From JBBAFB01 sp041655595 (GTDB lineage Bacteria; Bacillota; DULZ01): DNA of 7,961 nt. Within the stretch, counting starts at the first letter, position 1; every line of letters begins with the position of its first letter. A program made the position numbers and the translations under genes. This document shows, one piece after another, positions 1 to 5,620 of the stretch. The stretch spans positions 1 to 7,961 of the forward strand of contig JBBAFB010000099.1 of NCBI GenBank assembly GCA_041655595.1, read 5' to 3'. The notes under the pieces were generated by a model that was not told where the DNA came from, ran no database searches, and saw only the letters and a list, made by a program, of their open reading frames with translations.

Positions 1-570
1 TTTATCGTAGTTTGAACAGTCCTCCACAGTTGCCAGGTGATTGTTTTTTATATATTCTTCAATTTCTTTACGGGTAACATCTATTAACGGCCTGATTATT
101 TTCCCTCTAACCGGAGGAATACCGGCGAGCCCTCGGGGGCTTGGCCCCCTTAAAAAATTCATCAAAATGGTTTCGCTTTGATCATCCAGGTGATGTGCTA
201 CTGCAATCCTATGGCTTTGAGTTTGATCGGCCACCCTTTCCAAAAAACCGTAACGTAGCACCCTAGCCGCAACTTGTATGGATAAAGCATTCTTTTGGGC
301 ATATTCTTTGACTTGGCCTCTTTCTATAAAAACCTCCAGATTAAGTTCCCGTGCATACTTTTCCACAAATTCTGCCTCCCGAGAGGATTCGGGCCTTAAT
401 GAATGATCAAAATGGGCAACAATCAAATTCAGCTGCCAGTCCTGCTTCAGTTGGTGGAGCAAATGCAGTAAGGCAATAGAATCTGGTCCGCCAGAAACCC
501 CTATGACCACCCCGGTTCCCTTGGTCAGCATATGATATTTGATAATAGTTCTTTCCGCTGTTTCCCTCAA
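1..570 (-). CDS. tilS: tRNA(Ile)-lysidine synthase TilS, N-terminal part (cut by window edge)
   Basis: TilS uses ATP to attach lysine to the wobble cytidine of the CAU-anticodon tRNA-Ile, so that the tRNA reads AUA; it is essential in most bacteria. The 190 visible residues hold the PP-loop SGGPDS (26-31), HFDHSLR (53-59), an AARVLRYGFL stretch (101-110), AHHLDDQSET (125-134), LRGPSPRGLAGIPP (140-153) and IRPLIDVTRKEI (159-170), in the order and spacing of the family's N-type ATP pyrophosphatase domain. The frame runs off the left edge at EDCSNYDK, so the rest of the catalytic domain and the C-terminal domains are outside. No ATG precedes the PP-loop closely enough: an in-frame TAA lies 7 codons before a TTG at 570-568, which has a GAGGGG ribosome site 9 nt upstream. 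The next in-frame ATG (531) would leave only 12 residues before SGGPDS and has no such site. spoIIE lies upstream, but a terminator separates them, so separate transcription is likely. Confidence 0.95.
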   Translation of the reverse strand, partial: MRETAERTIIKYHMLTKGTGVVIGVSGGPDSIALLHLLHQLKQDWQLNLIVAHFDHSLRPESSREAEFVEKYARELNLEVFIERGQVKEYAQKNALSIQVAARVLRYGFLERVADQTQSHRIAVAHHLDDQSETILMNFLRGPSPRGLAGIPPVRGKIIRPLIDVTRKEIEEYIKNNHLATVEDCSNYDK

Positions 571-750
571 GGATTGATGCCCCTCATTTTAAAAATTAAT
601 TTTTTGCATTTCAGCCAAATTCCTTAACCAATGTTCATTTATTCCCTTCTATTATTTCAATTCTCTATTTGCTTATCCTTATCCTGCTAAAAGGCCTGGC
701 AGCGATCCCGGTATTATTAAATATTTTCAGCCGGTAGCATTAACCGTGTT
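571..750. other. Gap between spoIIE terminator and tilS
   Basis: AT-rich stretch with no supported gene. A tilS promoter is expected on the minus strand because a terminator closes spoIIE just upstream, but I see no convincing -35/-10 pair. The best fragments, such as TTGAAA, lack a partner at the right distance. Confidence 0.4.
580..585 (-). promoter_or_regulatory. Ribosome binding site of tilS
   Basis: GAGGGG on the minus strand, 9 nt before the TTG at 570-568. It supports the TTG start over the downstream ATG at 531. Confidence 0.6.
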
Positions 751-753
751 AAC

Positions 754-778
754 AAAAAAAGCCCCGCAAGGCTTTTTA
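754..778 (-). terminator. Intrinsic terminator of spoIIE
   Basis: On the minus strand AAAAAGCC and GGCTTTTT form a perfect 8-bp stem (756-763 with 770-777) around a 6-nt loop, followed by an unbroken run of seven T. The spoIIE stop codon TAA (778-776) overlaps the base of the stem. It should end most spoIIE transcripts before tilS. Confidence 0.85.
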
Positions 779-3166
779 CTCCGAGGTTATTTTTGCCACC
801 AGAACCGTTAAATCATCTTCCGCTTTGCCGCCGTGTAAAATATTTGCGTGCTCCAAAATGCGATGAGCAAGCTTATTAGGTTCAAGCTGCCACACCCCTT
901 TAATAAAATCCGGCAGCCACCCTTCTTGATTATTATTTTTTGCACCTTGCCACACCCCATCCGAAACCATAATTAAAATAGCCCCCGGCTCCAAGGTCCG
1001 GGAAATGGTTTCTGGGGTGATCTCCTCCACAACTCCCACTGGGATACTGCTGTTTTCTAAAATCGTGCAGTTGCCGCCGGTAATCAAAAGACTTGGCACA
1101 GCTCCGATTTTGATAAATTCCAGCAGCTCCCGATCCGAATCTAATAAAAACAAATCAATTGTGGCGAAGCTTTCATCCCCCTCTATGAAAATTAGGGTGT
1201 TTACCATCTCAATTGCTTCCGCTAGGGAAAAACCCAAGGTCAGCAATTGTTCCAATAATAACACCAGGGAGCTGCTTTCCTGAAAAGCTTTTTCACCGCT
1301 ACCCATGCCATCGCTCAATAAAAATAGCCATCTGTTTTGGCTGAGACCGCTTACTAAAAGGGAATCCCCGGAAACCTCCGAACCCTCCTTTGCCAGCTTG
1401 GCAAAGCCAATTTCCGGCTTACTTTCCTTAATAACCATTAGCCTTAAGCAAAGATTCTCTATCGAATCTAAACCGCTAAAATACTGTTTTTTTACGGTTA
1501 CGGGCAGATTCAGGTTTGCAGAAAACGCCTTTACAATGGTTTCCGCATAATTCACACCCTTCTGCCTCTGGATTTTCAGTTCCAGATAAATATCCGTTCC
1601 CTGTTCCTCGTCAACCCACACTTCCAGCCTTTCCGGATATAGATTCAGGCCCTCTAACTCTAAAAGCAATGTTTCTTCAATGGCCTCATCCCGTTCGGAT
1701 ATTTTCTCCCAATCCCGGTGGGCCTTCTCCAAAATTTTGATTGTACTCCTTAGTTGGGCCGCCGTAGCCTTTCGTTCTTTAACTATTTTTCTTTGCCAAA
1801 GATCATTGGCGGTTTCCACCGCTAACAAATAGGACAATGTTGTGCCCAGTTCAATAGGTCTTTTGCAGCGCTTTTTCAGCTCCGGGGGCATAAACTCCTC
1901 GGGGTATTCCGTCCTGCCCATTTCCAATTGTTCAAGCCATGAGGACAAATATTGATAGTATAAATATCCTTCCTCCTCCCAGCAATAGCGTGAAAGAGGG
2001 CAATCAAGACAAACCTTATTAATTGTGTTTTTGATGACCCTTTCCCTGCCTTGTTTTTCTTCAATGGCCGCCGCTGTTTGCATGTATCTGGACGACAGGA
2101 TTTCAAACAAATTAATCAAGCCTTTTAGGCCGAGCTCAATACTAGCCGGCAGCTCTTTAACCTGGCGAGCACTCTTTGACTGCCGGCCGGATAAATAATC
2201 AAGAATCCTTTTTGGAGTGAGTACAAGCAACCCGGCTGCCAGCCCGCTGGTTTTCAGGAAGTCTGTTAAGAATAAGTGATCACTAAAATAAAAACTATAA
2301 AATAGGTTGCCGCAAAAAAAACCCGCTAAAATACCCAATTTGCCCCAATGCTTCAGCAAGCCGGCCAGCATGCCCGAAAGGGAATAAAGTCCGGTTAGCA
2401 CCAAACCGTTAAACTGCGCCAGTCCAGGTATTAAACCGCAGGCCGCACCTATGGCTGCCCCCCAACCCGGCCCCCCAAAGGCTGCCATAAGCACAAGATA
2501 TTTGCTGATAACCGCTCCCAAATTGTACCCGGCAACGGTAAGGTTTAATCCCAACAGTAAGCCTAGAAACAAAAAGATGATACTGCCGGCTTCTTCCTGT
2601 AGCTTACCGAAGTTGTCCCTAGGGTTTTGGATAACTCTGACAATGATTAAATAAGAAGGTAGCAAAGCCCCCGCTATCATGGCTTCCAAAGCAAGCCGCA
2701 GGTAATCATAGGCCAGGGGATGTAAAAAAACTACAAACAACAGTACCTTGGTGGTAAAAATCCACAATACCGCCTTGATGCTCTGTCTGATAAAGCCTGC
2801 CCCTTTAGTTGCTAAAAAACTTCTCGATAAAATTAAAACTATAAAAGTAAAGGAAGTAAGCCAAGCAGGCTCTACAAAACCTAAACTCCTTTCACCAATA
2901 ATAGTCATGATGGCCACGGGTAAAAGTAAATGGGGACTGCGAATCATAACTGCAACCAAGAAGGCTATACCAAAGGGAACTAGTTGTCCCCCTATCGCCG
3001 CCCTACCCAATAAAAAGGCGATCAGAAAAACCAATAGAGCCTTTGGCCTGATCCACTGTCTCAGAAGCCGACTAATACCTCTTTTGATTTGCCCTTGTTC
3101 CCCTTCCAACTGCTCCCGGTTTTCCTCCGCCCTTTGGTATGGGTAGATTTCGTAAGGCCCCAACAC
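776..3166 (-). CDS. spoIIE: Stage II sporulation protein E (SpoIIE), membrane PP2C-type serine phosphatase
   Basis: SpoIIE sits in the asymmetric septum, helps FtsZ place it, and dephosphorylates SpoIIAA-P in the forespore to free sigma-F. The 796 residues (B. subtilis about 827) show the family order: a short charged cytoplasmic N-terminus (1-40), a hydrophobic block of about ten membrane segments (42-317), a central region (about 325-580) and a C-terminal PP2C domain (about 590-793). Likely metal ligands are D601 (SGDS), D619 (SDGMGSG), D736 (VSDGVW) and D784/D785 (AEDDLTV). The 18-residue spacing of the first two equals D610/D628 of the B. subtilis protein. GDESFATIDL (663-672) is another family block. 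The central region has a cysteine cluster, C386-x2-C389-x5-C395, plus C434. The start is GTG: an in-frame TAA lies two codons upstream and GGTGA stands 7 nt before it; TTG at 3163 is the only close alternative. A Spo0A-type promoter precedes it and a terminator follows. Confidence 0.97.
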   Translation of the reverse strand: MLGPYEIYPYQRAEENREQLEGEQGQIKRGISRLLRQWIRPKALLVFLIAFLLGRAAIGGQLVPFGIAFLVAVMIRSPHLLLPVAIMTIIGERSLGFVEPAWLTSFTFIVLILSRSFLATKGAGFIRQSIKAVLWIFTTKVLLFVVFLHPLAYDYLRLALEAMIAGALLPSYLIIVRVIQNPRDNFGKLQEEAGSIIFLFLGLLLGLNLTVAGYNLGAVISKYLVLMAAFGGPGWGAAIGAACGLIPGLAQFNGLVLTGLYSLSGMLAGLLKHWGKLGILAGFFCGNLFYSFYFSDHLFLTDFLKTSGLAAGLLVLTPKRILDYLSGRQSKSARQVKELPASIELGLKGLINLFEILSSRYMQTAAAIEEKQGRERVIKNTINKVCLDCPLSRYCWEEEGYLYYQYLSSWLEQLEMGRTEYPEEFMPPELKKRCKRPIELGTTLSYLLAVETANDLWQRKIVKERKATAAQLRSTIKILEKAHRDWEKISERDEAIEETLLLELEGLNLYPERLEVWVDEEQGTDIYLELKIQRQKGVNYAETIVKAFSANLNLPVTVKKQYFSGLDSIENLCLRLMVIKESKPEIGFAKLAKEGSEVSGDSLLVSGLSQNRWLFLLSDGMGSGEKAFQESSSLVLLLEQLLTLGFSLAEAIEMVNTLIFIEGDESFATIDLFLLDSDRELLEFIKIGAVPSLLITGGNCTILENSSIPVGVVEEITPETISRTLEPGAILIMVSDGVWQGAKNNNQEGWLPDFIKGVWQLEPNKLAHRILEHANILHGGKAEDDLTVLVAKITSE

Positions 3167-3173
3167 GTTTTAG

Positions 3174-3178
3174 TCACC
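3174..3178 (-). promoter_or_regulatory. Ribosome binding site of spoIIE
   Basis: GGTGA on the minus strand, matching the end of the AGGAGGTGA anti-16S pairing sequence, 7 nt before the GTG start. The in-frame TAA at 3172-3170 rules out a longer product. Confidence 0.5.
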
Positions 3179-3203
3179 ACGCTATCCAAATCCGTCTCAA
3201 TCC

Positions 3204-3236
3204 ATTATAGTACAGGCCCCCTTGATTATTTGTCAC
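3204..3236 (-). promoter_or_regulatory. spoIIE promoter, sigma-A type with 21-bp spacer
   Basis: On the minus strand GTGACA (3236-3231; consensus TTGACA) and a perfect TATAAT (3209-3204) are separated by exactly 21 bp. Such over-long spacers are a known trait of Spo0A-activated sigma-A promoters; the B. subtilis spoIIE and spoIIG promoters have 21- and 22-bp spacers. The expected start site near 3197 gives a leader of about 30 nt. A TGACAAA sequence (3235-3229), matching 5 of 7 bases of the Spo0A box, overlaps the -35 element. Confidence 0.8.
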
Positions 3237-3261
3237 CTTATGCCGGCCGCCTCGGTTTTCT

Positions 3262-3268
3262 TTCGACA
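3262..3268 (-). promoter_or_regulatory. Spo0A box upstream of spoIIE
   Basis: A perfect TGTCGAA on the minus strand, inside TTTGTCGAAA, about 65-71 bp upstream of the predicted spoIIE start site. This is the consensus binding site of phosphorylated Spo0A, the master sporulation regulator. Position and orientation fit activation of spoIIE. Confidence 0.75.
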
Positions 3269-3331
3269 AAGAGGGACAGGACAAAATGAAATAAAATTTC
3301 CACTCCTTCACCTAACTTTTTAATTCCGGCA

Positions 3332-3364
3332 GGAATAACGGATTTTAGCTATAAATACTATAGC
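3332..3364 (+). promoter_or_regulatory. Possible promoter/operator of the amidase gene
   Basis: GGAATA (3332-3337) and AATACTA (3354-3360) are 16 bp apart and resemble the forespore sigma-G pattern (TGAATA, CATACTA), though the spacer is slightly short. The same place holds a perfect palindrome GCTATA-N5-TATAGC (3348-3364), which could be an operator over the -10 region. No good sigma-A -35 element is visible. The assignment is tentative. Confidence 0.3.
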
Positions 3365-3408
3365 AGTTGCAATTGTGAGAATAATTTAAAAACGGAGGGG
3401 GAAATAAG

Positions 3409-4830
3409 ATGACTAACCTATTAGATTTAGATGCCGGTATCCTGAGCGAGAAAATTAAAGCAGGCGAGGTAAGAATCACCTCTGCAGTGGAAGCCTATAT
3501 CAACCACCTTAAAAAGGTCAATCCTATAATAAATGCCCTGGTGCAAGCCAGATTTACAGCGGCGATGGAAGAAGCCCAAGAAAAAGAACGGCTTTTAGCC
3601 CGGGGCCGAGTAACAGGCCGCTTATTCGGAGTGCCAATCAGTGTAAAGGAATCTTTTGATGTTGCGGGGATGAGAACTACCGGCGGATTATTACATCGTA
3701 AAGATGCGGTTGCCCCCCGGGATGGGGATGCAATTGCGCTCTTACGCCGGGAAGGGGCAATTATTTTGGGCAAAACCAATACCCCCACCATTTGCTTTGC
3801 CCAAGAAACGGATAATAAATTATTCGGTCAAACCAATAATCCCTGGGATTTAACTCGCACGGCAGGGGGCTCAAGCGGTGGAGAGGCGGCCTTAATTGCA
3901 GTGGGGGGAGCTGCGGTGGGGATTGGCTCCGATATTGGAGGTTCTATCAGATTTCCCAGCCATTTTAATGGGGTAATCGGGTTTAAGTCGGGAAATAAAC
4001 AAGTTTCGGATAAAGGACATTTTCCGCCGACCCACGAACCCCTTCAGCAAAGGATGCTGGGTCTTGGTGCAATCTCTAAATCCGTCGCTGATGCAGAATT
4101 GCTTAATGATCTTATTTCTTCCTTCCCTACGCGAAAAAACAATCCCTCTCAATTCCGTTTAACGGTTTTATCCGGGCAGCCGGGAATTCCCCTGTCCGAA
4201 AAAACCGAAACAACTTTAGATACCATAAAAGAACTGCTTTCCTTTGATTACCGGGTGGATGAATTGCTGCCTCCTTATTTTGACCAGTACAGCTCCATGT
4301 GGCAATTAATCATGTCCCATGATGAAGGAAAAGGAATGGTAGCTAACGGTTTAAACGAAACCAATTTTAATCCCGGCTGGGAATATTTGAAGGAAATCAT
4401 CACAGGTAAAAGTGAGTACCACCGCTATTTAAGTTGGGCTGTTTTTGGCTCAAGGCTGTTTAAACCGTCAAAAAGCAAGCTTGCAAGGCTTAGGACTTGG
4501 CTAATGGAAGCTGACCAAAGGGCTCAGCAATATTTCAGCAACCGGGTTTTAATTATGCCCGTCTACCACACAACGGCCCTGCCCCACGGAAAGGTTTTTG
4601 ATGAAATTATGTCCATCCGTAGGACCTTCCTTAGATATATGCCCTATGTTGCTTTGCCAAATGTGCTGGGTCTGCCCGTTCTTACCGTTCCCGTAGATGT
4701 GGATGACCGTAATCTTCCCCTTGGTGTGCAATTAATCAGCGCCATCGGCAATGAAAATGCCATCTTCCATTTTGGCAAACTGCTGGAAAAGGAATTCAGG
4801 GGTTATGTCAGATGTACCAAATACGATTAG
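3409..4830 (+). CDS. Amidase-signature family hydrolase (FAAH/GatA-like fold)
   Basis: Members of this family hydrolyse amide bonds with a Lys-cisSer-Ser triad. All three residues are present: K80 in GVPISVKESFDV, S155 in TAGGSSGGEA, and the nucleophile S179 in GSDIGGSIRFPS. Their spacing (75 and 24 residues) equals that of the K142/S217/S241 triad of mammalian fatty acid amide hydrolase. The 473 residues are normal for the family, and the C-terminal blocks (MPVYHTTALPHG, LPNVLGLPVLTVPV, GVQLIS) are also present, so the enzyme should be active. There is no signal peptide, so it is probably cytoplasmic. It is not convincingly GatA: no gatB or gatC is adjacent. The substrate cannot be told from sequence. 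The start ATG has GGAGGGGG 7 nt upstream. The gene is divergent from spoIIE and shares its 242-bp upstream region. Confidence 0.93.
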   Translation: MTNLLDLDAGILSEKIKAGEVRITSAVEAYINHLKKVNPIINALVQARFTAAMEEAQEKERLLARGRVTGRLFGVPISVKESFDVAGMRTTGGLLHRKDAVAPRDGDAIALLRREGAIILGKTNTPTICFAQETDNKLFGQTNNPWDLTRTAGGSSGGEAALIAVGGAAVGIGSDIGGSIRFPSHFNGVIGFKSGNKQVSDKGHFPPTHEPLQQRMLGLGAISKSVADAELLNDLISSFPTRKNNPSQFRLTVLSGQPGIPLSEKTETTLDTIKELLSFDYRVDELLPPYFDQYSSMWQLIMSHDEGKGMVANGLNETNFNPGWEYLKEIITGKSEYHRYLSWAVFGSRLFKPSKSKLARLRTWLMEADQRAQQYFSNRVLIMPVYHTTALPHGKVFDEIMSIRRTFLRYMPYVALPNVLGLPVLTVPVDVDDRNLPLGVQLISAIGNENAIFHFGKLLEKEFRGYVRCTKYD

Positions 4831-4834
4831 TGAG

Positions 4835-4866
4835 CCAAGGGGCCGCCTTGCCCCGCCGCCCCTTGG
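4835..4866 (+). terminator. Hairpin after the amidase gene
   Basis: CCAAGGGGC (4835-4843) and GCCCCTTGG (4858-4866) form a perfect 9-bp GC-rich stem with a 14-nt loop, 4 nt after the amidase stop codon. No T-run follows, so it may be a weak terminator or a 3'-end stabiliser rather than a strong intrinsic terminator. Confidence 0.45.
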
Positions 4867-4919
4867 ACCACACCTCCTTATGCTGCTGAAATTTTATAAC
4901 CTCAAGACAGCTTGATGAA

Positions 4920-4939
4920 TATGCTGGAACAGAAGCATA
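4920..4939 (+). repeat. Small inverted repeat before the DUF3298-like gene
   Basis: TATGCT and AGCATA, 8 nt apart, end 5 nt before the AAGGAGG ribosome site of the next gene. It could be an operator or a leader hairpin, but a 6-bp repeat in AT-rich DNA may also arise by chance. Confidence 0.2.
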
Positions 4940-4957
4940 GTTTTAAGGAGGATTAAT

Positions 4958-5578
4958 ATGAACGAATTCGCACTGCCCCTACAAATTGTCTCCCGCAGAA
5001 TGGTTTTACCCAACCTTGAGATATTCTTTCCTCAAATCATCTTCGGCACCAACCAAAGTGCCTTACAAAGCATGAATAGACAGATTACTGATTTAGTGCA
5101 GAGATTAATCAGAGAGCAGGGATATTTTCAAGATCCTATGAGAACCCAGGTAAACGGTTTTTTTGAGCTGAAAAACAATCAAAGAGGTGTTTTAAGCCTT
5201 GTTATCGGTAATTATACCTACCCCTATCACGCTGCCCACGGTCTGACAATTCTAAAATCCTTAACCTTCGATATTGCTACAGGCAGGAATTATCAACTGA
5301 GAGAGCTGTTTAAACCAAATGCAGATTATCAACGAAGGCTGGATACAATTATCAAAAGGCAGATTAGAGAAAGGGAGATACCGATTATCAACGGCTTTGT
5401 TGGAGTAAAGCCCGATCAAGATTACTATATAGCCGATAAAGCGTTAGTCATCTACTACCAACTTTATGCAATGACTCCCTATGTGTTCGGCTTCCCCATG
5501 TTCCCCATTTCAGTTTATGAAATCCGGGATATTATCAGGGAAGACGGCCCCCTAGGGGTAATGCTGATTAACAGGTAG
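4958..5578 (+). CDS. DUF4163/DUF3298 (RsiV C-terminal-like) family protein without export signal
   Basis: The 206-residue product resembles the paired DUF4163 (PdaC-like, about 13-105) and DUF3298 (about 108-195) domains found at the C-termini of the lysozyme-binding anti-sigma factor RsiV and the deacetylase PdaC. The clearest blocks are SLTFDIATGRNYQLRELF (101-118) and DYYIADKALVIYYQLY followed by PYVFGFP (155-180), typical of DUF3298. Relatives usually carry a membrane anchor or signal peptide. Here the N-terminus (MNEFALPLQIVSRRM) has no hydrophobic segment long enough for either. Either the protein stays inside the cell or an upstream part was lost; a good ribosome site (AAGGAGG, 6 nt before ATG) argues for this start. 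No sigma factor or catalytic deacetylase domain is adjacent. The function is unknown, and the family assignment rests on motif recognition. Confidence 0.8.
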   Translation: MNEFALPLQIVSRRMVLPNLEIFFPQIIFGTNQSALQSMNRQITDLVQRLIREQGYFQDPMRTQVNGFFELKNNQRGVLSLVIGNYTYPYHAAHGLTILKSLTFDIATGRNYQLRELFKPNADYQRRLDTIIKRQIREREIPIINGFVGVKPDQDYYIADKALVIYYQLYAMTPYVFGFPMFPISVYEIRDIIREDGPLGVMLINR

Positions 5579-5585
5579 CATTTTA

Positions 5586-5618
5586 GGATAAGGGGACAAA
5601 AATTTTGCCCCCTTATCC
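5586..5618. terminator. Hairpin between convergent genes, probable bidirectional terminator
   Basis: A near-perfect inverted repeat of two 16-nt arms (GGATAAGGGGACAAAA and its complement with one mismatch) around a single central base fills the 42-bp gap between the DUF3298-like gene and the aro fusion gene. External T-runs are short, but the stem centre is A/T-rich. Its position between converging stop codons suggests termination from both sides. The GGGACAAAA part matches 9 nt of the repeats in the aro operon and may be a decayed copy. Confidence 0.6.
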
Positions 5619-5620
5619 CT

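Noticed and set aside
135..149. Perfect GGGGGC-TTG-GCCCCC hairpin inside tilS
   Set aside because: It encodes the conserved LRG...GLAG loop region of TilS, is short, has no T-run, and does not match the other repeats; best seen as codon-level coincidence.
627..652. Tiny frame with an AGAAGGG site and ATG (minus strand) upstream of tilS
   Set aside because: It encodes only four residues before a stop; a leader peptide cannot be supported.
3409..4830. Amidase as GatA of the Glu-tRNA(Gln) amidotransferase
   Set aside because: No gatC or gatB nearby and the block around the nucleophile is closer to FAAH-type amidases; the triad alone does not distinguish them.
4916..4942. TGAATA ... CATAGTT as a sigma-G promoter for the DUF3298-like gene
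   Set aside because: The spacer is only 14 bp and the -10 matches 5 of 7; too weak to call.
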